A DNA stretch of 57,334 nucleotides from Alphaproteobacteria bacterium. Lineage in GTDB: Bacteria > Pseudomonadota > Alphaproteobacteria > Micavibrionales > UBA2020. This document shows positions 31,505 to 40,599 of the stretch, piece after piece. Location of the stretch: NCBI GenBank assembly GCA_004297545.1, contig SCTB01000051.1:1-57334 (forward strand). The letters run 5' to 3'. A program made the position numbers and the translations under genes. A model generated the notes under the pieces. That model was given only the letters and a program-made list of their open reading frames with translations, was not told the DNA's origin and made no database searches. Position 1 is the first letter of the stretch, and each line of letters opens with the position of its first letter.

Positions 31505-32669
31505 CGCTGTCCCTGTTGATGGGAACGCGCGCGGGAGGCGCTGCCGGCGTCTCAGAGGTTTCCGGATCCCGCTTCTGGAACGCATTCCACGCGGCCCGCG
31601 CCCGGTCGAATTTTTTGGTGGATTTGCGCAACAGGGTTGCGGCGTCGCCGCCGCCGGTTTTTCTGAGAGAGGAAAAATCCTTTTCAGTCCATGACGCAAG
31701 TCCGGATATACCTTTGCCCACCGTCATCCCGGGCACCGTCGCGCGGCGCATCGCGGCCGCAAAATCCGCCTCCGGCGTGAGGCCGTTCTCCCCCGCGCCG
31801 AACCTGTCGGCGCCCTTGCCGGGTTTGTCGATAACAACCTGCCAGTCCCCGTTCTGCGAGTCCAGAAAATCCCTGTCGTAAGCCTTGGCGTGCACGACCT
31901 TCAGCGTGCGCTCGATAAGCCTGCCGTAAGCGGCGGAGACGTCCATGCCGAAATTGCGGTTGACGGCGTATTCATCAAGGATGCACAGCGACGACGCGGA
32001 AACCTTGCAGGGTTTCATGCGGTCGCCGCCGAGACCGAGCCGCGCGCCCGTCGCTTTTTCGTACTCATAGCCGAAATGCGCCTCAAAGGCGAAGACGTCG
32101 GCTTCGAGTATGCGGTCGCGGATCAGGCGGTGGAGGGGATCAAGCCGCAAATCGCCCTGGCGAAGCGCAAGATCGTGCCAGGCATGGCGCAATTCGTGCA
32201 CGAGGGTCAGCACCAGTTCGTCGTCTTTCTTTTCCTCGCCGTTCAGAAGAATGCTGCTGCTGGAATAGGCACCCTTGACCATGAAGCCGTCGCCCGGCGC
32301 GTCATCCATGACCCTGGAATTCGACATCTCAATGCGGATGCCCTGATCGTCGGCGAATTGGAGCATTTCCCTGCCGAGCGCAGTCTTCTGAATTTTGGCT
32401 TTGATTACGTTCAGACGCCGCTCCGAAAACGCATAGCCGGGGCTTTTGTGCGGCGTGACCGTGACGGCGATGGCTGTGGATGGCGCAGGCTTGATTTGCT
32501 GGGTCTGCGCGGAAGCAGCCTGGGCCGCGCCGAAAGTGAGAGCAGCGGCGACCGTGAGCGCGCGCAGGCGGCGGCGGGCTTTCGCCCATGCGCTTTTCAG
32601 GCCGCGCGCGGAACGCGCCGGTTTGTAGCGCGTGGGGCGCGCTGATTCGCTGTCGTTGTGATTCTGCAT
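31479..32669 (-). CDS. Exported HExxH metallopeptidase-like protein (DUF6782-like)
   Basis: 396 residues. A long basic n-region (about 38 residues) precedes the hydrophobic core and cleavage near AASA|QT (54). The zinc-type motif is HELRH (158-162) in TLVHELRHAWHD, and Glu189 in ILEADVFAFEAHFGYEYEKATG is a plausible third ligand. It ends SVQAPKPGA (tail 2). It is clearly paralogous to the gene at 32720 (both have MSNSxV, the LNGE block, HELRHxWH and HFGYEYEKATG). I infer a secreted zinc peptidase; target unknown. Confidence 0.82.
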   Translation of the reverse strand: MQNHNDSESARPTRYKPARSARGLKSAWAKARRRLRALTVAAALTFGAAQAASAQTQQIKPAPSTAIAVTVTPHKSPGYAFSERRLNVIKAKIQKTALGREMLQFADDQGIRIEMSNSRVMDDAPGDGFMVKGAYSSSSILLNGEEKKDDELVLTLVHELRHAWHDLALRQGDLRLDPLHRLIRDRILEADVFAFEAHFGYEYEKATGARLGLGGDRMKPCKVSASSLCILDEYAVNRNFGMDVSAAYGRLIERTLKVVHAKAYDRDFLDSQNGDWQVVIDKPGKGADRFGAGENGLTPEADFAAAMRRATVPGMTVGKGISGLASWTEKDFSSLRKTGGGDAATLLRKSTKKFDRARAAWNAFQKRDPETSETPAAPPARVPINRDSVQAPKPGA

Positions 32670-32719
32670 AGGGGCGGAAATTTACCATACCTTTGCAAAA
32701 TGCAAAGAGGAAACAGGCA

Positions 32720-33895
32720 TCACGCGCCAGGCGGAGACGGCGGAGACGTCCGGGACGCCTCGTATTTATCCCAGGCGGCTTTCGCCGCGGCGAATTTCTT
32801 TTCGGCGGCGGTCAGTTTCTTCATGTCGCCCTTGTCCTTGCCGCCGGTCTTGTCGAAGGACAGGAAATCGGCGTCCGTCCACTTCGTCAGCGCGCCCGGA
32901 TCGACGCCCGGGACCAGCCCTTCGGTCGCGACGGCGCGCATTTTGGCGACGAAATCCGCATCCGTGACAGGATGGTCGAAGCGCCCGGCGAAGGAGCTGC
33001 CGAGCGATGGCGTGGCGATGACCCTGCCCCAGCCGTCATCGAGCTCGCCCCCGAAAGTCTTGTCGTATTTCATCGCGCGCACATGGCGCATCCCGCGCTC
33101 CAATAACTGGCTGTAAGCTTCGGGCGCCGGCTTGCCGCCATCGCGCGCCCGGCGGTATTCCTCGGCCAGGCAGATGAACGGGGTATTGCCGTTGCAGGCG
33201 TTGTAGCGGTCGCCGATATCGAGCCGCTTGCCAGTTGCCTTCTCGTATTCATACCCGAAGTGGACTTCGAAGGAAAAAGCGTCGGCCTCCTGTATGCGGC
33301 GCATCAGCCAGTGGCGGCGCGGATCGAGGTCCATCTCGCCGGATTTCACGACGCGCTCGTGCCAGGAATGACGAAGCTCGTGCGCGAGCGTCATCATGAT
33401 CTCGTCGTCGCTCTTCATCTCGCCGTTCAGGCGGATATAGGTGGAATAGTTGCGGCCCTTGGTGAAAAGCCTGTCTTTCGGGTCGGAATCTATGACTTTC
33501 GAATTCGACATCGAAATGGCGATGTTCTGGTCTTCCGCAAACTGCAGCAGGGCGCGGCCCAGCTCCGTCTGCTTCATGCGCGCCTCTATCTTGTCGAGGC
33601 GCTCTTGGGAAAACGCATAGTCTTTTTTCTGCTGCTTTTCCGCCTTGCTCATCGCGGCGACAGGCGGGCGGTTGTCGCGCGTCTCCGCCTGCGCTGCAGC
33701 AGTGAACCCCGCCGACAGCGAGAGCGCAAGAATGCCGGTCATAAGGCCCTTCTTCAGGACGCGCGCGGATTTGTTCCAGGAGCGCGACAGCTTGCCGGGT
33801 TCCTGTTTTGCAAAGTCTTCTGTTTCGCGCACCCTCTTGCCCCGCCGCGGCTCCTGATGCGCCACGGTTCTTGGATCCTTTTTAGGAAAAGACAA
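32720..33895 (-). CDS. Exported HExxH metallopeptidase-like protein (DUF6782-like)
   Basis: 391 residues. N-region of about 48 charged residues, hydrophobic core, likely cleavage AQA|E (70). HELRH at 172-176 (TLAHELRHSWHE), Glu203 in IQEADAFSFEVHFGYEYEKATG. It ends SPPSPPGA, a proline tail of the tail-2 type. It lies 50 bp upstream of its paralog at 31479 in the same direction, a tandem duplication. Two extra cysteines (CNGNTPFIC) occur where the paralog also has a pair. Confidence 0.82.
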   Translation of the reverse strand: MSFPKKDPRTVAHQEPRRGKRVRETEDFAKQEPGKLSRSWNKSARVLKKGLMTGILALSLSAGFTAAAQAETRDNRPPVAAMSKAEKQQKKDYAFSQERLDKIEARMKQTELGRALLQFAEDQNIAISMSNSKVIDSDPKDRLFTKGRNYSTYIRLNGEMKSDDEIMMTLAHELRHSWHERVVKSGEMDLDPRRHWLMRRIQEADAFSFEVHFGYEYEKATGKRLDIGDRYNACNGNTPFICLAEEYRRARDGGKPAPEAYSQLLERGMRHVRAMKYDKTFGGELDDGWGRVIATPSLGSSFAGRFDHPVTDADFVAKMRAVATEGLVPGVDPGALTKWTDADFLSFDKTGGKDKGDMKKLTAAEKKFAAAKAAWDKYEASRTSPPSPPGA

Positions 33896-34197
33896 GTTGT
33901 AAGGGGGAAATCTTAGGCAATACGGCGGGGAATTGAAAGCCCTTCAAGAATCAAGGCGCTGTTTTCTGCAGTGATTTCAAGACAAATAATCAGGTGTTCA
34001 AATTTTAATACTCAAATTGAGTATATGGACCGGATTTTTTACGAAATATGGAAATCATAATTCTCCATAGTAAAATAATTATTCTCTCTTTTTCAAATGG
34101 ATAAAATAGGTTCCTTTCTATGGCACCCCAGAACCTTTTCGGCCCCTGTACATTGGAGTCGTGGGTTACAGGACTAAAAAAACAGGGGAGTTTAACC
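33896..34197 (+). other. AT-rich intergenic region
   Basis: 302 bases without a gene, AT-rich from about 33990 to 34110. It serves as the upstream region for the minus-strand peptidase pair and the plus-strand gene at 34198. The best ribosome site is AGGGGAG before 34198. No clear terminator or promoter pair stands out. Confidence 0.45.
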
Positions 34198-34701
34198 ATG
34201 GGGTTTCCAAAGAGGGGGCTACGCTGCCACTTTGACAAAAAATCTGAGCCCGGGGCCGGCGCGAAACGGGCGAGGCTGCGGTTTGCACCGCATCCCGCCC
34301 TGTGCCGGAAGGACTTCGGCGCGGTCTGCGACGAAAAAAGCGAAAAGCAGTATTTAAGCGACCTTGAACAGGTGCTGCTGACGATCAGCGCGATGCAGTG
34401 CATCGGCTTTGGCAAGCGCCACGCGCAGGACGAGCGCATCAACCGTCTTCTCCTCTCGCTCATGACAGGAGAGCGCCAGGCGAACAGCCGCTTCACGACG
34501 GAACTGCAGCAGGTCGTCAACCGCAGAAGCGTGCGCACCGGCCAGAACATCGCGACCGGCAAGCCGTTCTCCTGCCGCGGCAAGGATGAGAATCCGCCCG
34601 TTCGCCAAAGAGAACAGCAGCATCGCCGCGAGCCGCGCGCGCAGACGCCGAGGCCGGCACGGCTGCAACCGCGCGGAACGGAGTTCAGAATGACGGTTTA
34701 A
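34198..34701 (+). CDS. Unknown basic protein
   Basis: 167 residues from the ATG at 34198, preceded by AGGGGAG. Cys and basic residues in the N-terminal third, a helical middle (YLSDLEQVLLTISAMQCIGF, RINRLLLSLMTGERQ), and a strongly basic Pro/Arg-rich end (REPRAQTPRPARLQPRG). No family recognised. Its TAA stop shares the palindrome TTAA with the stop of the convergent HAD gene. Confidence 0.6.
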   Translation: MGFPKRGLRCHFDKKSEPGAGAKRARLRFAPHPALCRKDFGAVCDEKSEKQYLSDLEQVLLTISAMQCIGFGKRHAQDERINRLLLSLMTGERQANSRFTTELQQVVNRRSVRTGQNIATGKPFSCRGKDENPPVRQREQQHRREPRAQTPRPARLQPRGTEFRMTV

Positions 34702-35465
34702 TAGCCGGGACGCGCGCCGCGATTGTGGCGATGCCGCGGCAATGCCTCCGGCGCGGGCGCGGCTTCCGCATCCTGCAGCGACAAGAGAAAATCCACGGCT
34801 TCGCTTAAGCTGCGATGGGTGACCGCGCGCTCCTGCGGGAGTTCATAACCCTGCATTTCCCGCCCGTGCCAGTTGTTCGCCGGAATATGTATGGCGGTCA
34901 TCCCCGCCTGCACGGCGGGGATGATGTCCGACTTCAGGCTGTCGCCGATCATAACCGCTTCGTCCGGCGCGCATTCGCTGCGGCTTAAGACCGCCAGATA
35001 TGTTTCCCGCGTTTTATCCGAAACGATGAACTTTTCACGGAACACGTCGCCGCAGGAAAGCGCCGCGATGCGCCGCTGCTGCGTTTCCTCGTCGCCGACG
35101 GTGACGAGATAGAGCGTAAAATTTCCGGACAGGCGGCGTAACGCGTCTTCGGCGCCCGCCTCGATTTCGGCCTCCTCCTCGAAGATACGGCGGCCGAGCG
35201 CACGCGCCTGCAGGATATCGTCCGCCGACGCCGCGGGCGCGAAGTTGATCAGCGCCTCTTCGAAAGCCTGCGGAAGCATGGCTGGGTCGTAGCCGTAGAC
35301 ATCGAACAGCGTCAGCTTGCGCCGCTGGATCTCGGCGGCCACCTCCGCCAGGTCCGCCTTCGCCAGCGACAGGATCATACGCGTGAGATCGGCTTCCGCC
35401 GCCACATAAAGCTCCTGCGTGTTCAGAAGCGTATTATCCAGGTCGAAGAGCACCGCCTTAATCAT
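34698..35465 (-). CDS. HAD-superfamily hydrolase
   Basis: 255 residues from the ATG at 35463-35465 directly before motif I. Motif I is FDLDNTLLNT (nucleophile and acid Asp), motif II lies in YLVTVGDEE, a Lys follows in IVSDKTRETY, and motif IV is MIGDSLKSDI. The helical cap fits a subfamily I phosphatase of the phosphoglycolate phosphatase or pyrimidine-nucleotidase kind. Substrate unknown. The C-terminal 25 residues are a Pro/Arg/His extension. Confidence 0.87.
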   Translation of the reverse strand: MIKAVLFDLDNTLLNTQELYVAAEADLTRMILSLAKADLAEVAAEIQRRKLTLFDVYGYDPAMLPQAFEEALINFAPAASADDILQARALGRRIFEEEAEIEAGAEDALRRLSGNFTLYLVTVGDEETQQRRIAALSCGDVFREKFIVSDKTRETYLAVLSRSECAPDEAVMIGDSLKSDIIPAVQAGMTAIHIPANNWHGREMQGYELPQERAVTHRSLSEAVDFLLSLQDAEAAPAPEALPRHRHNRGARPGY

Positions 35466-35593
35466 GGGGCAGGTGTTTAGCATGATATCCTGACAGTGTC
35501 AGGTAAATTATGGGATTCCAAGGACTTCTGAACACCGTTAAAAAATAATTAGTAAATTCATATGGTTAGACATAGTTCTTTCCCATATTTACT

Positions 35594-35622
35594 TTGACTT
35601 CAGTTAATAATTTGGATATAAT
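35594..35622 (+). promoter_or_regulatory. Strong sigma-70 promoter
   Basis: TTGACT (35594-35599), a 17-base spacer and a perfect TATAAT (35617-35622), 36 bases before the ankyrin gene at 35659. Confidence 0.72.
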
Positions 35623-35658
35623 ATCCGTAGTTTGGGAAAATAGGGGTAAACTACGGGT

Positions 35659-36621
35659 ATGGCGAATCTGGATACATTTTCGGATGCAGCCACGCAGAAA
35701 CAACAAGGCGGGGAGAATCCCGTCGCTCCGGTTTTTAACCGGGCCGCAACAGAGAAGGACCCGATGACACCAGAAGCAGTTATTGAGATTCCGTCCGCCG
35801 AGCCCGTGCTCCTTGAAACCTCGCGTATCGCCATTGCGGATCCCAACCTCACCGATGAGGCTTTTGCAGCCGTCAAGCGCGGCGATGCCTTTCGCCTGAA
35901 GGCTCTGCTGGACAACGGCCTGGATGTCAACGTGCGGGACGAACAGGGCTTCACCCTGCTCATGCACGCGACCCGGGAAGGGACCACCGAAATCGTCAAG
36001 AACCTGCTGCTGCACGAAGCGGACCCCGAGTCACGCTCGGATGTGGGCCTGACGGCCCTGATCCTGGCCGCCACGAACGGAAATCTCGAGATTACGAAGC
36101 TTCTGCTGGACGAAATCGAGGACACTGAATTGGAAACCGCAGACGATGAGGTCGCAGAGGAGGCGGCCCTCAAACACGGCAACATGTCCGTTTTCTTCGC
36201 CATCCAGGCCCGCAGACGCCGCACGGAATTCAACAAGATCGCCCTGGACGAAAACGAGCACCGCCGCGAAAAGGCGCCGGAGCGCAAGCCCTGCGAACCG
36301 CACGAGGGCTTTATCGCCCATATCCTGGCTTACGCGGAGGAAAAAGAGCACAAGATCTCCGAAAGCCTCAAGCATGCCTTCCAGAAGGTCAGCCACGCCG
36401 GCGTGGTCGTCAGCCAGGCGGTCATGGATGGCTGCCATGCCGCTTTCGAGTTCTGCTCGCGCTTCTTCCGCCACCAGGCGGAGACGGCGACCCCGGAGGA
36501 AACCGTCATGATAGCGGAAGCGGCGAAGGATATTCAGCAGACGGTTGCGCTGATTGCGAAAGCGCTGCCGCCCGATGCGGGCAAAAAATCGCCGTCCGCC
36601 GATCCGGGAAAAATGGCTTAG
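35659..36621 (+). CDS. Ankyrin protein with C-terminal helical domain
   Basis: 320 residues. A disordered N-terminus (1-60), three ankyrin units (about 65-160: DNGLDVNVRDEQGFTLLMH, LHEADPESRSDVGLTALIL), an acidic insert (DEIEDTELETADDEVAEE), then a long helical region (about 200-300) with a modestly hydrophobic HAGVVVSQAVMDGCHAAFEF. It ends GKKSPSADPGKMA, neither canonical tail. Likely adaptor-type protein; function unknown. Confidence 0.8.
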   Translation: MANLDTFSDAATQKQQGGENPVAPVFNRAATEKDPMTPEAVIEIPSAEPVLLETSRIAIADPNLTDEAFAAVKRGDAFRLKALLDNGLDVNVRDEQGFTLLMHATREGTTEIVKNLLLHEADPESRSDVGLTALILAATNGNLEITKLLLDEIEDTELETADDEVAEEAALKHGNMSVFFAIQARRRRTEFNKIALDENEHRREKAPERKPCEPHEGFIAHILAYAEEKEHKISESLKHAFQKVSHAGVVVSQAVMDGCHAAFEFCSRFFRHQAETATPEETVMIAEAAKDIQQTVALIAKALPPDAGKKSPSADPGKMA

Positions 36622-36644
36622 AAACGACTTTATCCTTCAAGAAT

Positions 36645-36676
36645 AAAACCGCCGCTTTTAAGAAGCGGCGGTTTTT
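36645..36676. terminator. Bidirectional terminator
   Basis: AAAACCGCCGCTT (36645-36657) pairs perfectly with AAGCGGCGGTTTT (36663-36675), 13 bp, with A-rich and T-rich flanks so that it works for both convergent genes. Confidence 0.88.
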
Positions 36677-36697
36677 ATTTTCGGGCGAAAATTTTTC

Positions 36698-37123
36698 TCA
36701 CACGCCCGACGCGGAGCGGACCGGGGAGGCGGGCGCGGCGGATTTTTGCTTCTGCCAGCGGCTGAACGGAAGCACGCCATGCTCAGCCCCGTAGCGCAGC
36801 AGCTGCATTTCCATCCAGACATCGAGATAGGGGTTTTCCATTTCCTCACCCTGCGCCTCGTACTGGTAAATCTGGTAGAGACCGGTCAGGTTGATTTCCT
36901 TGAGAAAGGGCAACTGCTCCTCGAGACATTTCTTGACGGTTTCGGAATTCGCAGCGGTGCTGGAAGGCGAGGCCTCCGTCTCCATCACGAACGCCACCAG
37001 CCTGTGGATTGCTGCCTGGCCCTCGCGGGCAAGCGGCAATCCAGAAGCGAGTGACAGGATTTCATTCAAATGGAAGCTTTTCCGGGCGCCTGTTTTGGGC
37101 TGGCGGCTGACTTTTTGCAACAT
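36698..37123 (-). CDS. Small protein of unknown function
   Basis: 141 residues. Basic N-terminus (MLQKVSRQPKTGARKSFHLN), a helical middle (EGQAAIHRLVAFVMETE, CLEEQLPFLKEINLTGLYQI), an acidic patch and a short disordered end APASPVRSASGV. No signal, membrane segment or known domain. A promoter with the TTGACATAA box lies at 37173-37202, which groups it with the candidate effectors. Confidence 0.65.
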   Translation of the reverse strand: MLQKVSRQPKTGARKSFHLNEILSLASGLPLAREGQAAIHRLVAFVMETEASPSSTAANSETVKKCLEEQLPFLKEINLTGLYQIYQYEAQGEEMENPYLDVWMEMQLLRYGAEHGVLPFSRWQKQKSAAPASPVRSASGV

Positions 37124-37172
37124 GACACACCCTCTTTTCTCTCTGGTCCGTACATACGCGTAAAATTCATGT

Positions 37173-37202
37173 ACTATCGCACGCGTTTCTAGATTATGTC
37201 AA
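37173..37202 (-). promoter_or_regulatory. Sigma-70 promoter with TTGACATAA box
   Basis: On the minus strand TTGACA (37197-37202), an 18-base spacer, GATAGT (37173-37178), 50 bases before the start at 37123. Confidence 0.55.
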
Positions 37203-37289
37203 CGAAACGGCGGGGCTCCCCAGCAGAAAGAGGTTCATTTTATATGAAGTTTCAGCGCGTTAGGAGATTAGAAAAAATTGTGCGATGCG

Positions 37290-38246
37290 TCAAAGATTTT
37301 TTGAAATCACGCTGGTCTTGCGCGGCCCCGGCTTGTCGAGTCGGGCGCCGGAGCGTTCTTCCAGCGCCGCCGCCAGGTTGAACTGGGTCGCCATCTGCTT
37401 CTCGAGCCTTGCGCCGGAGACGATCAGCAGCCGGCCCATCGAGGTATCCACCTTGCCTTGTGACTGCGACAGCAGGCGGTCGAGCGGCGTCCAGCCGAAA
37501 CGGTCGGGCTCGTTTACCAGCCCGGGCCGGCGCTGCAGCATCCAGCTGACGGCGTCGAGCCGCGCGAGGTCTTCCTGGAATGACGGGGCGCTCGCGAGGC
37601 GGTGGAATAGTGTTTCTCCGCGGGCGTTCTTGATAAAAAGAAAGTCGGTGCCCCCGGTGATTTTCTCGAGCTTGTCGAAAGTCGCGATCGAAAATTCCTT
37701 GGTCTGCAGCATCTGATGCAGCAGCGGCTGGTCCGTTGCGTTGCCGTAGCGGTCGGCGGCGGGCAGCGCCAGCGCGGCGGGAGAGATCTGCGCGATATCA
37801 ACGACCGGCGTTTCCGTCCGCGCCGCGAGCACCGCCAGCAGGGCGGGCGTTTCGAGCGTCATGTTGTAGTAGGAGTCCTTATAGTCCGGATCCGTGGAAA
37901 AACGGCCGTTGCGGAATCCGTAACAGGGACATTGGGCGGAGGCCCATTTTTCCGGATCGTCGCCGAGCATGATTTTCAGCCAGCGGTCCGCCTCTTCCCT
38001 CGGCATGCCCATCACCTGCGACAGGGGCGACAGGAGCGGCCGCGCTTCGCAAATCATCAGCGGGTCCAGGGAGCCCTCCCGGACCAGGGCCGCCAGCTCG
38101 TCGCTGCGTTTTTCGGGAATGAGATGCAGGGCGAGATGCTTGAGCACCTCAGGAACGCCCGGATCCTCCAGCCCTTCTTCCCGCGCGGTGCGCGCCGGCT
38201 TGTCGTTGCCGTTGTACTCAGGGGTGATGCGGCCGGAAAAGACCAT
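37290..38246 (-). CDS. Degenerate ankyrin-like protein
   Basis: 318 residues from the ATG at 38244-38246, with AAGAAGAG upstream. The N-terminal half is helical with a CPCYGF motif near residue 105. The C-terminal half has ankyrin-like units (LFIKNARGETLFHRLASAPS, LVNEPDRFGWTPLDRLLSQS, IVSGARLEKQM). It ends DKPGPRKTSVISKNL, with a KPGP but not at the terminus. The pattern VSGARLEKQMATQFNL echoes VAGGQYKKQLPLNPEL of the ankyrin gene at 39199, which suggests a common ancestor of the C-terminal parts. Confidence 0.72.
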   Translation of the reverse strand: MVFSGRITPEYNGNDKPARTAREEGLEDPGVPEVLKHLALHLIPEKRSDELAALVREGSLDPLMICEARPLLSPLSQVMGMPREEADRWLKIMLGDDPEKWASAQCPCYGFRNGRFSTDPDYKDSYYNMTLETPALLAVLAARTETPVVDIAQISPAALALPAADRYGNATDQPLLHQMLQTKEFSIATFDKLEKITGGTDFLFIKNARGETLFHRLASAPSFQEDLARLDAVSWMLQRRPGLVNEPDRFGWTPLDRLLSQSQGKVDTSMGRLLIVSGARLEKQMATQFNLAAALEERSGARLDKPGPRKTSVISKNL

Positions 38247-38382
38247 CGCGATAAAACGCTCTTCTTGTTTGAAAACCTGATTCTTCGCTTTGGATTTTAG
38301 CGAATAAGGCGGCCGCGTCAATCGTTTATGTTAATTATCTGTTCACGGAAAGGACAGAGCACAAACAAAGCCTTGTTTGAAT

Positions 38383-38411
38383 TTGCGATTGCCATAATAA
38401 CATGCTAACTT
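38383..38411 (+). promoter_or_regulatory. Candidate promoter of 38435 ankyrin gene
   Basis: TTGCGA (38383-38388), a 17-base spacer, TAACTT (38406-38411), with ATGC before the -10 box. Because the -10 box overlaps an in-frame ATG at 38402, the true start should be the ATG at 38435. Confidence 0.5.
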
Positions 38412-38434
38412 TGGTCATTTGGAAAGCAGCCCTC

Positions 38435-39202
38435 ATGCAGGATCAGGACATCGACCAGAGACTCATCGCGGCCCTTAAAGCACAGGATGTTCAGGCAGTG
38501 GAGGAACTGCTGAAGCAAGGCGCGGACGCGGACGCGCGGGTTCAGAACGAACGCGCGCCGCTGTTCATGGCCGTCGAGTCGAAAAACCTCGCTCTCGTGA
38601 AGCTGGTGGCCGCCTGCGCTAAAGACGTCAACATCCAGGATGACTGCGACTTTACCCCCTTCACGCAGGCGGTGCGTATGGAACTGCAGGATATCGCGCA
38701 GGCATTGCTCGACAACGGCGCGCTGCCGTTCCCGCCCGGAAGGGGTTCCCACATTCCGCTCGACTGGGCGATTTTCCGCGGGCAGCACGCCATCACGGCG
38801 CGCCTCCTGTCAGCGGGGCCGGACTGCCTTTACAAAGAGAGGCCCGTGCTTGTCTATGCGGCGGAGCAAGGCGATATTGCGCTCGCGCAGGTCTGCATTG
38901 CGGCCGGCGCAGACGTCAACTTAAGCGAGAGCAAAAACGGGAATACAGCCCTGCATCTCGCGGCCCGGCGCGGGGATGCGCCTTTCATCCAGCTGCTGAT
39001 ACAGTCCGGAGCCAGCGAGCACGTGGAAGATGCGCAGCGTAGCACGGCGCTTGACCTGGCCCGCAGTTCAGGAAACGGGAGAATTTTTGAAAGCATTATC
39101 CTGGAGCGCGATATGCGCAGGGCGGCCGTCGCGCTGACGGAAGGCGCCCCCGAAAAAATCGCGGTCGGACGCCCCCTGAAACTGCAAATGCCGAAAATCT
39201 AG
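38435..39202 (+). CDS. Ankyrin-repeat protein with RPLKL tail
   Basis: 255 residues. Six or so ankyrin units (KQGADADARVQNERAPLFM, DVNIQDDCDFTPFTQAV, SAGPDCLYKERPVLVYA, AAGADVNLSESKNGNTALH, QSGASEHVEDAQRSTAL), a helix, and the compact tail EKIAVGRPLKLQMPKI. The stop TAG shares the palindrome CTAG with the convergent ankyrin gene's stop. Confidence 0.84.
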   Translation: MQDQDIDQRLIAALKAQDVQAVEELLKQGADADARVQNERAPLFMAVESKNLALVKLVAACAKDVNIQDDCDFTPFTQAVRMELQDIAQALLDNGALPFPPGRGSHIPLDWAIFRGQHAITARLLSAGPDCLYKERPVLVYAAEQGDIALAQVCIAAGADVNLSESKNGNTALHLAARRGDAPFIQLLIQSGASEHVEDAQRSTALDLARSSGNGRIFESIILERDMRRAAVALTEGAPEKIAVGRPLKLQMPKI

Positions 39203-40599
39203 TAGGGAGCGGGGGGCTTGGGCCCGCCTTTGTCGAGGCCGAAGCCGGTGCCGCCGAGGCGGCCTTTTTCGATGCCCGTGCGGTGCTTGCGCATCAGCTC
39301 CGGGTTCAGCGGCAGCTGCTTTTTGTACTGGCCGCCGGCCACGATGAGCCGTTGTACGAAGGACGAGTCGCGATCGTTCTTTTCCGCGAGGCGGTCGAGG
39401 ACGGTCCAGCCGCGGCTGTCGGTGAGGTCGGGGTCGGCGCCGAGGTCCAGCAGGCGATCCAGCGCGGTGAGATTCTTTTTGTCGATGGCGACATGCAGCG
39501 CCGCCTTGCCGTCGTTGTCGGTGAGGTCGGGATTTATCTTCTTCGAGATCAGGTATTCGACGAGGCCGATCTGGTTCTGCTCGACCGCGTAATGCAAGAG
39601 CGTGCGGCCCTTTTCGTCCTGCGCCGAGGGGTCGGCCCCCGCGTTGATCATGATGCGCGCGGCGGCGATGAATTTTTCGTCGATCCTGTACGGCAGCCGG
39701 TCCGCGCGGCGCACCAGGTCGCCAAGCGGCGTGCGGCCGTTGACGTTGACCTCTTTCAGAAGCTGCGGCGCCATCTTGATGACCTTCGCGATCATTTCGG
39801 CGTTCTGCGTGCGCGCGAGCGCGTGCAGCACATTGTTGCCGTTGACGTCCTTTTTGCAGATTTCGCAGTTCGGCAGCACGTTGTCGAAGGTATCGCCGAG
39901 CTCCAGCCGCGCCGCCATGTGCAATATGGTTTCGCCCAGCTGGTTGGTGGAGCCGACATCGGCCTTGAAGGCCAGCATCTGCTGCAGCACCTTGGGATAA
40001 TCGCGGATGCGCTCTTCTTCGAGCATCATCATGTAGGGCGAAACGCCGAAGTCGTTCTTGAGGTTCGGGTCGGCGCCGTTCTTCAGGAGATGCTCGACCA
40101 TGACAGGCTTGGCGAGGAACACATGCAGGGGCGTGTTGCCGTCCTTGTCCTGCAGGTTCGGGTTCGCATTGTGCTTGACGAGAATGTCGATGAGGTCGGG
40201 CTGCGCCGTCGCGACGACGTGCAGCGGCGTCTTCCCGTGCTCGTCCCGGACGTTCGGGTCCGCGCCCAGCTTGAGCAGCGTGCGCACGAAGGTTTCCTGG
40301 CTTTGCATGGCGGCGCGGTGCAGCGGCGTCTTGCCGGCCGCGTCCTGCAGGTTCACGTCGGCCCCGCCCTGGATGAGGGCGACCGCGATGTTGTGGCGGT
40401 CCTTGTCGAGCGCGAGATGCAGCGGCGGGTACATCAGGTTGCCGCGCAGGTTGACATCGGCGCCCGCCTTGATGAGCGCGACGACGCCCGCGAGATCGTT
40501 CGAGACAATCGCCCGCTGCAGACGCGTATAACCGGTGTCCTGGACCTTGTTGGGGTCGCCCCGGAAAATTCCCGCCACCTTGTTAAAAAAATTTTTCAA
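39199..40599 (-). CDS. Long ankyrin-repeat protein with KPPAPY tail
   Basis: 466 residues with about twelve ankyrin units covering residues 22-430, many near-consensus (DAAGKTPLHRAAMQ, DEHGKTPLHVVAT, DKDGNTPLHVFLA). A CEIC pair sits in one central unit (PNCEICKKDVNGNNVLH). After the array comes a Gly-rich stretch and the end GGPKPPAPY (tail 2). It is the most regular ankyrin array in the window and would make a long curved binding surface. Candidate effector. Confidence 0.88.
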   Translation of the reverse strand: MKNFFNKVAGIFRGDPNKVQDTGYTRLQRAIVSNDLAGVVALIKAGADVNLRGNLMYPPLHLALDKDRHNIAVALIQGGADVNLQDAAGKTPLHRAAMQSQETFVRTLLKLGADPNVRDEHGKTPLHVVATAQPDLIDILVKHNANPNLQDKDGNTPLHVFLAKPVMVEHLLKNGADPNLKNDFGVSPYMMMLEEERIRDYPKVLQQMLAFKADVGSTNQLGETILHMAARLELGDTFDNVLPNCEICKKDVNGNNVLHALARTQNAEMIAKVIKMAPQLLKEVNVNGRTPLGDLVRRADRLPYRIDEKFIAAARIMINAGADPSAQDEKGRTLLHYAVEQNQIGLVEYLISKKINPDLTDNDGKAALHVAIDKKNLTALDRLLDLGADPDLTDSRGWTVLDRLAEKNDRDSSFVQRLIVAGGQYKKQLPLNPELMRKHRTGIEKGRLGGTGFGLDKGGPKPPAPY

